Assembly (NCBI RefSeq): GCF_014058685.1
Contig: NZ_CP059055.1
Coordinates: forward strand, 124,001 to 188,000
Direction of reading: 5' to 3'
Origin: Lactobacillus johnsonii
Lineage (GTDB): Bacteria; Bacillota; Bacilli; Lactobacillales; Lactobacillaceae
DNA: 64,000 nt
Part shown: piece by piece, positions 1-7,948 of the stretch
Position numbering within the stretch: position 1 is the first letter of the stretch
How the letters are laid out: each line of letters begins with the position of its first letter
Made by a program: the position numbers and the translations under genes
The notes under the pieces: generated by a model
Database searches by the model: none
Seen by the model: the letters and a program-made list of their open reading frames with translations, nothing else
What the model was told of the DNA's origin: nothing

Positions 1-301
1 TAGCTCTGATTAATACTCCTTGCGGTTCACCTTCTTCTTGACAAGAAACGTCAAAGAAAAAATATTGCCTTTGGGAATAAATATATAAACTGCCACCCGG
101 CCGATATAAACCCTCATTTGCGGGACTACGTCTGCCGCCATAAGAATGAGCAGCTCGGTCTTTTACACCGACATAGGCTTCTGCTTCAACAATAGTACCA
201 GATAGAATTTCTTCTCCATTATTGTAAGACAAGGTTCTACCTAGTAGGTCTTTACTGATTTCGCTTGTAGAACGATTAGTGAAAAATTCTGTGTAATTCA
301 T
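1..301 (-). CDS. mpg: 3-methyladenine DNA glycosylase (Mpg/AAG family), partial at left edge
   Basis: The first 100 codons are present, starting at ATG 299-301 on the minus strand; the rest lies off the left edge. This base-excision repair enzyme removes alkylated purines such as 3-methyladenine. The translation shows the family pattern: VEAEAY with the presumed catalytic Glu, then a RSPANEGLYRPGGSLYIY segment (the DNA-intercalation region), then QEEGEPQGVLIRA, as in AAG proteins. The start follows a weak AGAAAG site. It is divergent from the DUF488 gene. Together with the nearby Ogt-like protein it gives this end of the window an alkylation-repair flavour. Confidence 0.85.
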   Translation of the reverse strand, partial: MNYTEFFTNRSTSEISKDLLGRTLSYNNGEEILSGTIVEAEAYVGVKDRAAHSYGGRRSPANEGLYRPGGSLYIYSQRQYFFFDVSCQEEGEPQGVLIRA

Positions 302-377
302 ATTAATTTTTCTTTCTAAAAAAAGTTGTACACTGATAATTGAAGATAAATATTAGCAGCGAGTGAGGAATGTAACC

Positions 378-740
378 ATGAATGAAATAAAAGTAGTTAG
401 AATATATGACCATGAGCAACCAGCTGGTTATCGAATTTTGGTAGATCGTTTGTGGCCTAGAGGAATGAGCAAGGTAAAGGCTCACTTAGATGAATGGGAT
501 AAAGAAATTGGGCCAACTAATGAATTGAGAAAATGGTTTAATCATGAAGACGATAAATATCCTGAATTCAAGTCTAAGTATATAGCGCAATTGAAAGCTA
601 ATCCAGCAACACCAGCTTTTATTAAAAATGTAAAAGAAAAACTAGTCAAAGAAAATGTTCTTTTCTTATATGGAGCTAAAAATAAAAAGTACAACCAAGC
701 AGTTGTACTTAAGGAATTTATTGATAAGCAATTAAGTTAA
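378..740 (+). CDS. DUF488 family protein
   Basis: A 120-residue protein of the DUF488 (YeaO-like) family, whose biochemical function is not established. Visible signatures are the N-terminal VVRIYD segment, the very typical RILVDRLWPRGMSK motif near residues 20-35, and LFLYGAKNKKYNQA near the end. I place the start at ATG 378, because GTGAGG at 363-368 sits at good ribosome-binding distance. A GTG at 363 would also be in frame but lies inside that site. It converges on terC; the two stop codons overlap and there is no terminator between them. Confidence 0.82.
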   Translation: MNEIKVVRIYDHEQPAGYRILVDRLWPRGMSKVKAHLDEWDKEIGPTNELRKWFNHEDDKYPEFKSKYIAQLKANPATPAFIKNVKEKLVKENVLFLYGAKNKKYNQAVVLKEFIDKQLS

Positions 741-1519
741 GGCATTTTCTTACCGTGTACATTTTGTCGTACATAGTGAAAAATAATTGTTAAAATAACC
801 GTGCCAAATACAATACCAGCAAAGATTGCATCAGGTAATTTAAAGTTTAACGGTGGCAGTGAAATAAGCAGTTTAATCGCAATAATTGAGATTAAGACAT
901 AGGCCATAGTCTGAAGCTCTGGAATAATTTCCATTAGCTTAATAATAATTTCGGCTACGCCACGCATGCATAAAATTCCAATCATTCCACCAACTAGAAC
1001 TACTACTGGGTTATTTGACATGGCTAAGGCAGCTAAAACCGAATCAATTGAGAAAACAATATCCATTGACTCAATTGAGATTACAGTTCTCCAAAATAAG
1101 GAAAGATGGTGCTTTCTTTTTTTGGAGTTCTTTTTCTTATGATTTTCTTTTTTAGCCTCTTCTTTTTTAGCAACTAGCTCAGGGTGGCGAACGTCATAAA
1201 AGTATTTGTAAACTAGGTAAAGTAAATATAGGCCTCCTAATAACTTGATTTCCCAGAAGTTAATTAAGTAAGTACCAATTCCAATTACAATGAAACGAAA
1301 TAAATAGGCTCCCCATAAACCATAAACTAGAGATTTTCTTTGTTCATCTTTAGTGGGTAATACTTGTGTTTGAGCTGCTAGGACAACGGCATTATCAACG
1401 GAAAGTAAACATTCCATCAAAATTAGGGTAAGAATCATCATCCAATCTTGACCGCTAGTTAAGACGTGTGCCCAATTATTAGCGTCAAAAAAAGGTTGAT
1501 AAAGTTTAATTAGCTGCAT
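737..1519 (-). CDS. TerC family integral membrane protein
   Basis: A 260-residue polytopic membrane protein of the TerC/YkoY family; several members act in Mn2+ efflux or in metallating exported proteins. The two acidic membrane motifs of the family are visible: LSVDNAVVLA near residue 40 and MDIVFSIDSVLAA near residue 155. A Lys-rich cytoplasmic loop (KKEEAKKENHKKKNSKKRK region) lies between the two halves. Its start lies inside the 3' end of the ogt-like gene (14-nt overlap), so the two are translationally coupled in one operon. Metal specificity cannot be read from the sequence. Confidence 0.85.
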   Translation of the reverse strand: MQLIKLYQPFFDANNWAHVLTSGQDWMMILTLILMECLLSVDNAVVLAAQTQVLPTKDEQRKSLVYGLWGAYLFRFIVIGIGTYLINFWEIKLLGGLYLLYLVYKYFYDVRHPELVAKKEEAKKENHKKKNSKKRKHHLSLFWRTVISIESMDIVFSIDSVLAALAMSNNPVVVLVGGMIGILCMRGVAEIIIKLMEIIPELQTMAYVLISIIAIKLLISLPPLNFKLPDAIFAGIVFGTVILTIIFHYVRQNVHGKKMP

Positions 1520-2036
1520 TTAAATAGCCTTCTTCGAGATTTATTAAACGTTGTTTTTCTTTCTCTCCCATTCTATAACTTCCTACCTTATCTGGAGCTA
1601 AAACTACACGATGACTTGGGATGAAAATTAAAGATGGGTTTAGAGCTACTGCATGGGCAACTGATCGAACTGAAGTAGAACCATTGATGGAAGCTGCTAG
1701 GTCACGATAGGAAATAGTAGTCCCATATGGAATATTTTCAATCATTTTTACAACCTTATTTTGAAATGGTGTCCCAAAACTTGAATAATCAATTGGAACA
1801 GTAAAAGAATGGCGCTTCCCAGCAAAGTATTCTTTTAATTGTTGAACATAAGGAGCAAGTTTTTTTGAGTCTTGAATCAAAATATGATTAGGATAGAATC
1901 CCAAAATGGATGCTTCAATGTTACTATTCTTTGATCCAACAAATGCTAATCCCAAGTTGCTGATAACTAGTTCATAGATCCATGGTTTAATTTCAACAAA
2001 ATCATAATAGAAAACTTTTGCTTGGGCAAGTGGCAT
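1506..2036 (-). CDS. ogt: Methylated-DNA--protein-cysteine methyltransferase homologue lacking the catalytic Cys
   Basis: A 176-residue protein with the MGMT/Ogt fold. The C-terminal DNA-binding half is well conserved: FGTPFQNKVV, IPYGTTISYRDLA, NPSLIFIP and GSYRMGEKEKQRL. The active-site motif, normally PCHRV, reads PSHRV here. The codon at 1614-1616 is AGT (Ser141) rather than TGT, so the methyl-accepting cysteine is absent. Enzymatic O6-alkylguanine transfer is therefore not expected. It may act like the alkyltransferase-like (ATL) proteins, which bind lesions without repairing them and usually have Trp at this position. It is the first gene of an ogt-terC operon. Confidence 0.8.
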   Translation of the reverse strand: MPLAQAKVFYYDFVEIKPWIYELVISNLGLAFVGSKNSNIEASILGFYPNHILIQDSKKLAPYVQQLKEYFAGKRHSFTVPIDYSSFGTPFQNKVVKMIENIPYGTTISYRDLAASINGSTSVRSVAHAVALNPSLIFIPSHRVVLAPDKVGSYRMGEKEKQRLINLEEGYLNAAN

Positions 2037-2152
2037 TTAATCCTAACCTTTCTTTTAATTGATATATTAGCTGTACCTTATATTGTACAACAAAAAATAA
2101 CATAAGGAGGAGGGAAACAAATTAAATAAAATGTTAGTTAAGATAATAGCGG
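2037..2152. other. Intergenic region upstream of the ogt-terC operon
   Basis: A 116-bp non-coding stretch between two minus-strand genes. It must hold the ogt promoter; on the minus strand a TACAAT/TATAAG segment near 2075-2090 is the best -10 candidate, flanked by two GTAC tetranucleotides. I see no terminator hairpin for the sirtuin gene, so read-through into ogt is possible. Confidence 0.35.
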
Positions 2153-2866
2153 TTATATATATAATTTGTCAAATACTTTTTCAGCATTCTCAATAATTGT
2201 TGAAACTTCTTTGGGAGCTGGTACAGGAGTATTATTAACTACCCAAATTTTTGCATTAGCTTGCCGATAGGCAAGAAGTTGAGCAAAAGGATAAACAACA
2301 AAACTTGTCCCTGTAATAATAACTACATCGCTATCATGAATGTTTTTAACAGATTTTGTAAGAACTTTTTCGTTAATTGGTTCACCGTATAAAACAATTC
2401 CCGGACGAACTATCCCTTGATCCTTTTCATGAAGGTATGATTTTTTATAGCTGTCATATGAAATTTTTTCATGACATTTAGTACAGTAGATATTATAAAG
2501 ATCACCGTGAAATTCTATGACGTGTTTATTGCCAGCTTTTTTATCTAAACCATCTACATTTTGAGTAATTAAAGTTCCATTTTTATTGCAACTAGTAGCA
2601 ATTTTTTGATGAATAATATTAGGTTTTGCATCTGGAAAATACATATTTTCCATTACGAAGTGATGAAATTTAGCTGGTTGATGAAAAAGAGTTTCTTCAC
2701 TTAAAATTTGTTCTGGGCTTTCCGAAATCCCATTGTAAATTCCATTTTTTGAACGATAATCAGGGATATGCGACGGAGTTGAAACGCCTGCACCCGTTAA
2801 GTAGGTAATATGATGAGCTGCATTAAGATCAGCTTGAAGTGCAGCAATTTGCTTATCTACATCCAT
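2153..2866 (-). CDS. Sir2-family NAD-dependent protein deacylase
   Basis: A 237-residue sirtuin that would remove acyl groups from lysines using NAD+. The NAD-binding motifs are GAGVSTPSHIPDYRS (residues about 25-39) and TQNVDGLD, and the catalytic His is in EFHGDLY. The small zinc domain is unusual. The first cysteine pair (CTKC) is present, but the second CxxC normally found just before the RPGIVLYGE segment is missing. NSD-like and GTSFVVYP motifs near the C-terminus are retained. It is a single gene with the start at ATG 2864-2866, preceded by an AGGAGG-like site. The acyl specificity and whether zinc is bound are unknown. Confidence 0.85.
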   Translation of the reverse strand: MDVDKQIAALQADLNAAHHITYLTGAGVSTPSHIPDYRSKNGIYNGISESPEQILSEETLFHQPAKFHHFVMENMYFPDAKPNIIHQKIATSCNKNGTLITQNVDGLDKKAGNKHVIEFHGDLYNIYCTKCHEKISYDSYKKSYLHEKDQGIVRPGIVLYGEPINEKVLTKSVKNIHDSDVVIITGTSFVVYPFAQLLAYRQANAKIWVVNNTPVPAPKEVSTIIENAEKVFDKLYI

Positions 2867-2992
2867 AATTAAAACCTCCTACTATTATTAATTTTCAGCT
2901 AAGTCAATTATAGAATGCTGAGAGAAAAAGTGGTATTTGTTATAATTAAAGTAAGATTTTTAACGTTAATAAATACTTTTAGAAGGAAAATT

Positions 2993-3469
2993 ATGTCACT
3001 TTTATATATTTCTTTTGATATTTTGCTGATTGGCTATATTTTTTATAGCTGGTATTGGCAAGCAAACATTGATTATAAGGCCCGCTTTAGAAGTTCCTCA
3101 GTTATCTGGGCTCTAATTTTTTTACTAATCGGTTTTTATTTAGATTATTTTACTGATCCAACAGTTCTTATGAATGTTTTTATTGCTACATTTTTGCTAA
3201 TGAGCATAATTGATGGTGTTAGTGGGCTAGCTAAGAAGCGTCTAGTTGTAAGTGGATATTTTAAGCGAACAGTTAAGTATAGCGACATTGCTCACGTTAC
3301 ATTAATTACAGTTCCCAATCCTAAAAAGCCAACTGTAATGGCAATCTTTCAAACTAATAATCGTCAGGCTTACTATCTTAGATTCTCACAGCAGGTTAGT
3401 GATGTGATTGTTAATATCAGAAAATATCTCGGCTCAAATGTTGGAATAGAAGTCCAATCAATGATGTAA
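2993..3469 (+). CDS. Small membrane protein of unknown function
   Basis: I do not recognise this 158-residue protein. It begins with three hydrophobic segments (about residues 1-20, 37-57 and 62-82), followed by a soluble, beta-rich C-terminal half (about residues 88-158) that could be a PH-like domain. An upstream in-frame extension is possible, but ATG 2993 is preceded by AGAAGG at 2981-2986 and is the likely start. It is monocistronic, convergent with cls, and ends at a shared bidirectional terminator. Confidence 0.65.
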   Translation: MSLLYISFDILLIGYIFYSWYWQANIDYKARFRSSSVIWALIFLLIGFYLDYFTDPTVLMNVFIATFLLMSIIDGVSGLAKKRLVVSGYFKRTVKYSDIAHVTLITVPNPKKPTVMAIFQTNNRQAYYLRFSQQVSDVIVNIRKYLGSNVGIEVQSMM

Positions 3470-3476
3470 AGTTAAT

Positions 3477-3538
3477 AAAAAAGGGTAGATCTCTAAGTAC
3501 TCATATTGCGAGTAGGGAGGATCTATCCTTTTTATTTT
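3477..3538. terminator. Bidirectional terminator between the membrane protein gene and cls
   Basis: Arms AAGGGTAGATC (3481-3491) and GATCTATCCTT (3520-3530) pair, with a second small ACTC/GAGT stem inside the loop. A T-rich tract follows on the plus strand and an A-rich tract precedes it, so it can serve both convergent genes. Confidence 0.8.
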
Positions 3539-5006
3539 ATAGAATGGGAGAAAGTAATCTAGAAAAAGCTTGTTTAAATCGAAGATAACGCGACCAGTTA
3601 TCGGTAATTTCTAAAGTCAATTCTGTACATTTAGCTAAATCTTTTTCAAAAATATGATTTAATTCCCGGGTAATATTTTTATCGTAGAAGACTGCATCAG
3701 TCTCAAAGTTTAAGCTATATGACCTAAAGTCTTGATTCATTGATCCAGCTGCAGCGAAGCGATCATCAACCATGACGGTTTTTGCATGAATAAAACCATT
3801 ATCATAAACATAGATCTTTATTCCCTCATGGAGCAGGTAATTTGCATACCACTGTGTAGCGCGGTAAATAAAGGGATGATCAGGCATTGAAGGAATCATG
3901 ATACGCACGTCAACGCCTGAATGAGCCGCAATAACCCAAGTGGCAATCATTGGATCGTCTGGAACAAGATAGGGTGTTTGAATCCAGAGTGTTTTTCTAG
4001 CCATCATCATCATTCTAATCATGCCATTACGTAAATATGGCGTAGAAGTATCAGGACCATCTGAAACAATTTGAGTTGCAACATCATCTTCTGTTAGCTG
4101 ATTTTCTTCAATTTTTGGAAATAGTTTTTCATTAAATGAAATTGTCTGATTTTTATCAGTAATTGAAGCATTCCAATCCATGACAAAACGCTCCTGGAGG
4201 AGGAGAGAAGCAGAACCCACTATTCTAAGATGAGTATCACGCCAGTAGCCAAATTTTTTGCTTTTGCTGACATATTGGTCTCCGACATTAAAGCCGCCCG
4301 TCCAAGATATTCGCCCGTCTATAACGACAATTTTACGGTGAAGGTGATAATTCATCCGATACTTTTTAATCATGTTTTGAGCTGTGATAAAGGCTACAAC
4401 TTCACCGCCCAAATCAGTTAAAGGTTTAAACCAAGTCTTTGAAGCTCCAGGAGAACCCCAAGGATCATAGATAAGTCTTACCTTAACACCTTCGCGAGCT
4501 TTTTTAATTAATAAATTAAGAAATTTATTACCTAAATCATCATTCATGAAGGAATAATATTCAACATTAACTGTTTCTTGAGCTTGTTCGATGTCTTTAA
4601 AAAGAGCTTCAAACTTCTTTTCGCCATCAGTATAAAAACTGATTTTGTTGTTTTTAGAAAGGGGGGAATCGTGCTTAAAGTTAAAGTAATCAATTAAAAT
4701 TTTGGCTTCTTTAGAAGTATCTGTTGATCCAGTGGATTTAGGAACACGCGGGATCATCTTATTTACTTTATTTAAACCAATGTGTTTTTGATTGTTAATG
4801 GCAAAAAGATTTTCTTGTGATAATCCACGTCCAATAAAACCATATAAAATAAAGCCTAAAATTGGAAAAATTAGTAAAATAATTAACCATGCCCAAGAGG
4901 TAGCGACAGATCTTTTTCGGTGGAATACAACATAGAAGGCTAAGATTGTGTTGACAGCCCAAAGAAGTGCCCAAAATTCATTCGAAAAAATAAGTATTCC
5001 TCCCAA
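3537..5006 (-). CDS. cls: Cardiolipin synthase
   Basis: A 489-residue phospholipase-D-family enzyme that condenses two phosphatidylglycerol molecules to cardiolipin at the membrane. Two N-terminal transmembrane segments (about residues 5-60) precede two PLD domains. Each carries an HxKxxxxD motif: HLHRKIVVIDG (near 225) and FIHAKTVMVDD (near 405), each followed by the Gly-Gly/Gly-Ser phosphate-binding pattern. Length is normal for Gram-positive Cls. The start codon is 4 nt from the end of the downstream-facing peptidase gene, so the two are probably co-transcribed. Confidence 0.92.
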   Translation of the reverse strand: MGGILIFSNEFWALLWAVNTILAFYVVFHRKRSVATSWAWLIILLIFPILGFILYGFIGRGLSQENLFAINNQKHIGLNKVNKMIPRVPKSTGSTDTSKEAKILIDYFNFKHDSPLSKNNKISFYTDGEKKFEALFKDIEQAQETVNVEYYSFMNDDLGNKFLNLLIKKAREGVKVRLIYDPWGSPGASKTWFKPLTDLGGEVVAFITAQNMIKKYRMNYHLHRKIVVIDGRISWTGGFNVGDQYVSKSKKFGYWRDTHLRIVGSASLLLQERFVMDWNASITDKNQTISFNEKLFPKIEENQLTEDDVATQIVSDGPDTSTPYLRNGMIRMMMMARKTLWIQTPYLVPDDPMIATWVIAAHSGVDVRIMIPSMPDHPFIYRATQWYANYLLHEGIKIYVYDNGFIHAKTVMVDDRFAAAGSMNQDFRSYSLNFETDAVFYDKNITRELNHIFEKDLAKCTELTLEITDNWSRYLRFKQAFSRLLSPIL

Positions 5007-5010
5007 CTAA

Positions 5011-5718
5011 TTAATTATTATCGTTGTTATGGCCTCCAAAAATGAGTAGAAGTCTAAACAATTGTAACATGCTTGTTAAAACGGCTGCGACATATGTTAA
5101 AGCTGCTGCAAATAAGACTTTACGGGCCATTGGCATTTCTTGTGGGGATAAAATAGCCCCATTATTTAGCATCCGCAAAGCACGATGAGAAGCATTAAAT
5201 TCAACCGGTAATGTTACTACTTGGAAAAGCAGAACTAAGGCAAAGCACCAAATACCAATTTTAATTAGGGTTTGGTTCATTCCTAATACTAATCCTAAAA
5301 GAATTAGTGGCATTGATAAATTGGAACCAAGAGAAACAATTGGCACTAAGGCAGAACGCATTCTCATTGGGGCATAATCACTAGCGTCTTGCAAGGCATG
5401 GCCAACTTCGTGCGCTGCAACGCCAACCGCCGCAATTGAAGAGGAATTATAGACTGATTGTGAAAGACTTAGAACTTTATTGGTGGGATTGTAGTTATCA
5501 GTCAAGTTGCCGGCAACTTCACGAATTTCTACCTCGTATAGACCAGCTTGATCAAGAATATAACGGGCAGCGGCTTTACCAGTATAATTTCCTTGATTTC
5601 GAACTTGATCATAACGATTAAAAGTTGAATTAACATTCATTGAGGCCCAGCCTGAAATTGCTACACCTAGAATAATCATCCAAAAATATGGGTCGTAAAA
5701 AAATGGCATATAGTACAT
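5011..5718 (-). CDS. Neutral zinc metallopeptidase (YugP family)
   Basis: A 235-residue membrane-bound putative metallopeptidase of the Zn_peptidase_2 family. An N-terminal hydrophobic segment is followed by the zinc motif HEVGH (residues 103-107) in AAHEVGHALQDA, then two or three transmembrane segments. It reads into cls only 4 nt downstream. The start could be ATG 5716-5718 or the in-frame ATG three codons later; the Shine-Dalgarno match (AAAGAGAG) is weak for both. Its substrate is unknown. Confidence 0.85.
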   Translation of the reverse strand: MYYMPFFYDPYFWMIILGVAISGWASMNVNSTFNRYDQVRNQGNYTGKAAARYILDQAGLYEVEIREVAGNLTDNYNPTNKVLSLSQSVYNSSSIAAVGVAAHEVGHALQDASDYAPMRMRSALVPIVSLGSNLSMPLILLGLVLGMNQTLIKIGIWCFALVLLFQVVTLPVEFNASHRALRMLNNGAILSPQEMPMARKVLFAAALTYVAAVLTSMLQLFRLLLIFGGHNNDNN

Positions 5719-5741
5719 AATTATTTTCTCTCTTTATAAAA

Positions 5742-6668
5742 TTAATCACTTAACTTCAAAAATTTATTAATAATATTAATTACAAAAGGATTATCGTGTA
5801 AAACACTGTGCTCAGCCGCATCTCCCCGCACCTCTACTTCTTGGAAGGTGTGAGCAACAGGAGCAAGAATGTAGCGAATCGATTTAGCAGAAACAACAGA
5901 AATAAACCGATCCGTATTAGTTTCATCTAAAATATTTCCATAAATATTTAAAACTGAAATATTGGGGTTAAAACGTCTCTGATTAAAAAGCATTCCCATA
6001 TAAGAGGGACTCATTAAAACGGGTCGCCCTTTTTCATTAAGACGATTGACGTTAGGTAAATCACCTAAATACATTACTCCATCAAAAGGTCCTGCAATCA
6101 AGGCACAGTGATCTAGATGAGGAAAATTCTTTCTTAAGCTGGTTTTCATCTCCGCTTTGATTACTGAAGGAGCTCCTAAGGAATGGGCGACAGCACTGTA
6201 TTTTTTGAAATGATATCTTTTACTTAAATAAGAAAGAGCTGCTCGAAGATAATAAGAACTAGCATAAACACCAGCAATTCGATCCTTAAAAATAAGTTGC
6301 ACAATGGGCTGCTTATCTGCTGTCCAAGTTCCTTCTAAGATGAAATTACCAAATGGATCAATTGTAGCTTTAAGAAACTTATCAGTCCCTTTTGCCTCAC
6401 AGGCAGCTTGGACCATTTTATTTGTTGTATAATCTCCTCCGCGAAAACCATGCACATAAAATACAGGTATCTGTTCCATCGTTGGATCTATTTCTTCAGT
6501 AATCGAGCTATCTTCAACTTTTCTTTTGTGCATTCGTAGGAGCCAGCGAGTAGGAGTAAAAGTAGCCATTAAACCTAAAACAGTCATTCGAGCAATGCTA
6601 GGTTCTTTGTTTTGATGCTTATTGTTTTTTTCAACTTCTTCACTATATTTTTTCTGGATAAAAAACAC
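5742..6668 (-). CDS. Alpha/beta hydrolase, DUF915 family
   Basis: A 308-residue lipase-like protein with the Firmicute DUF915 hydrolase organisation. The oxyanion-hole strand is VFYVHGFRGG (near residue 70). The nucleophile elbow AHSLG is near 163, and the DxxH-type C-terminal catalytic His is in RGDAAEHSVLHDNP. A basic, moderately hydrophobic N-terminus (around RMTVLGLMATFTPTRWLL) could be a membrane anchor. It is divergent from the RNase H gene across an 88-bp intergenic region and lies upstream of the peptidase gene (23-nt gap). Substrate unknown. Confidence 0.78.
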   Translation of the reverse strand: MFFIQKKYSEEVEKNNKHQNKEPSIARMTVLGLMATFTPTRWLLRMHKRKVEDSSITEEIDPTMEQIPVFYVHGFRGGDYTTNKMVQAACEAKGTDKFLKATIDPFGNFILEGTWTADKQPIVQLIFKDRIAGVYASSYYLRAALSYLSKRYHFKKYSAVAHSLGAPSVIKAEMKTSLRKNFPHLDHCALIAGPFDGVMYLGDLPNVNRLNEKGRPVLMSPSYMGMLFNQRRFNPNISVLNIYGNILDETNTDRFISVVSAKSIRYILAPVAHTFQEVEVRGDAAEHSVLHDNPFVINIINKFLKLSD

Positions 6669-6756
6669 TCTTTTTCCTCCCTTCTTTCTTTGTAATTTTA
6701 GCGTTAAAATTATTCTAACATTTTCTAGGTTAGAGCAAATGAAGAAAGGAACAATT

Positions 6757-7488
6757 ATGAAATACTACGCAGTAAAAAATGGCCGCACACCAGGTGTTTA
6801 TCGAACATGGGAAGATGCTAAAAAGCAAGTAGATGGATTCTCTGGTGCAGAGTATAAATCTTTTGAAAAAATCACTGATGCAACTGAATATCTAGATTGG
6901 AATAAGGAAACACAACCTGATATTGTTAAAGAAGATTCTTTAAGTAATGCAATTAAAAAAATTAAGTCAGCTAGTGGAGCATCTCAAGCTAACTCTAAGA
7001 CTTCGGCTGACTATTTTGCCACTATTTACACTGATGGAGGATCTCGAAATACTGGTGTTCATAAAGGCGGTCATGTTAATGAGACCGATAAAGCAGCTTG
7101 GGCTTATTTAATTGAATGGGATAATGGACGTACATATGGTTCTGGGGGAGAATTTGGTGCCACGAATAATAAAATGGAGCTACTCGGACTAATCAATGCA
7201 CTGGAAAAATTAATTGAGCTAAAATTCAATGACAAGCACTTATTGTTTGTTTTAGATTCACAATATGTTTTAAACGGAATCAATAAACACTGGATTGAGG
7301 GCTGGAAGAAGCGTGGCTGGAAGAGATCAAATGGGCCTTTGATTAATGCTTCTGAATGGAAGAAACTAGATAGTTTATTGGGACACTTTTCTGACAGTGA
7401 ATTTAGCTGGACCAAGGGACATGCTGACAATCAAGGAAATAATTTCGTTGATCACGAGTTAAACAAATATATGGATCAAATGAAATAG
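6757..7488 (+). CDS. rnhA: Ribonuclease H1 with N-terminal viroplasmin domain
   Basis: A 243-residue RNase HI that would cleave RNA in RNA-DNA hybrids. Residues 1-45 (YYAVKNGRTPGVYRTWEDAKKQVDGFSGA region) form the hybrid-binding viroplasmin-like domain seen in eukaryotic RNase H1. The catalytic domain starts near residue 87. It carries the acidic residues in IYTDGGS, NNKMEL, FVLDSQY and NFVDHE. I reject an upstream in-frame extension because AAAGGA lies just before ATG 6757. The gene is divergent from the DUF915 hydrolase. Confidence 0.9.
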   Translation: MKYYAVKNGRTPGVYRTWEDAKKQVDGFSGAEYKSFEKITDATEYLDWNKETQPDIVKEDSLSNAIKKIKSASGASQANSKTSADYFATIYTDGGSRNTGVHKGGHVNETDKAAWAYLIEWDNGRTYGSGGEFGATNNKMELLGLINALEKLIELKFNDKHLLFVLDSQYVLNGINKHWIEGWKKRGWKRSNGPLINASEWKKLDSLLGHFSDSEFSWTKGHADNQGNNFVDHELNKYMDQMK

Positions 7489-7522
7489 AAAGTTCAAAAA
7501 TTCGTAATATCACTAAGAGAGA

Positions 7523-7567
7523 CTATAATTAGAAGTGAAAGCGCATAAACCAATTTAAATGAGGTGA
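7523..7567 (+). promoter_or_regulatory. Promoter and RBS of the small acidic protein gene
   Basis: A consensus TATAAT is visible at 7523-7528 and a strong GAGGTGAT ribosome-binding site at 7561-7568. A TGAAAGCG between them vaguely resembles half a cre site but does not match the consensus well. Confidence 0.5.
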
Positions 7568-7571
7568 TATT

Positions 7572-7781
7572 ATGAAAAAGTTCTTTAAAGTAGTTGGTAT
7601 TGGTGCAGCTATTTGTACTGGCATTGGTGCGGCAGTTGCTGTAACCAAGAAGCTTATAGATAAAAACAATAATAGTGGCGAAGATGTAGTTAAAGACGAA
7701 GAACCAGAGTTTGAAGATGGAGAATCTGATGATAGTACTGAAAATTCGACTGAGACTACTGATTCAACTGAAACAAACTAA
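7572..7781 (+). CDS. Small membrane-anchored acidic protein
   Basis: A 69-residue protein with one Gly/Ala-rich hydrophobic segment (residues about 7-25), reminiscent of YtxH-type small proteins, followed by a hydrophilic tail rich in Asp, Glu, Ser and Thr. A strong Shine-Dalgarno sequence and a good downstream terminator argue that it is real. I cannot assign a function. Confidence 0.6.
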   Translation: MKKFFKVVGIGAAICTGIGAAVAVTKKLIDKNNNSGEDVVKDEEPEFEDGESDDSTENSTETTDSTETN

Positions 7782-7806
7782 TTATTAAAAAATCCGCTTG
7801 CTAAAT

Positions 7807-7838
7807 AAAAAAGTCTGCAAAATTGCAGACTTTTTTGA
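7807..7838. terminator. Bidirectional terminator
   Basis: A perfect AAAAAAGTCTGCA / TGCAGACTTTTTT inverted repeat with a 4-nt loop. It ends the small acidic protein gene on the plus strand and can terminate the DUF1002 transcript coming from the other side. Confidence 0.85.
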
Positions 7839-7871
7839 TGTACTTTTTTTAGTAGTTGCTATAATAATAAG

Positions 7872-7937
7872 TGAAAGACTAGAACGCACGCAGGTACTAG
7901 TTTTGACGACGGAGACGACTACAAAGTAGCCGTCTTT
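7872..7937 (+). ncRNA. Candidate small RNA with own promoter and terminator
   Basis: An extended -10 promoter (TGCTATAAT at 7857-7865, with TTGATG at 7835-7840 as a distant -35) points into a 65-nt non-coding stretch. This contains an ACTAG/CTAGT stem (about 7879-7902) and then GACGG...CTAC-AAA-GTAG-CCGTC followed by six T (7908-7940), a typical intrinsic terminator on the plus strand. No open reading frame of useful size fits. It lies between convergent genes, so it may be a free small RNA, or an antisense RNA to the 3' end of the DUF1002 mRNA. No known family recognised. Confidence 0.45.
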
Positions 7938-7948
7938 TTTCTTAGATT

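Noticed and set aside
3505..3515. ACTC/GAGT inverted repeat resembling a CIRCE element
   Set aside because: The arms are too short and it is an inner stem of a terminator between convergent genes, not a promoter.
4230..4421. Plus-strand frame inside cls
   Set aside because: Shadow frame antisense to a well-conserved gene, with no RBS.
7534..7548. TGAAAGCGCATAAA as a cre site upstream of the small acidic protein
   Set aside because: The 3' half does not match the cre consensus and nothing in the context suggests carbon control.
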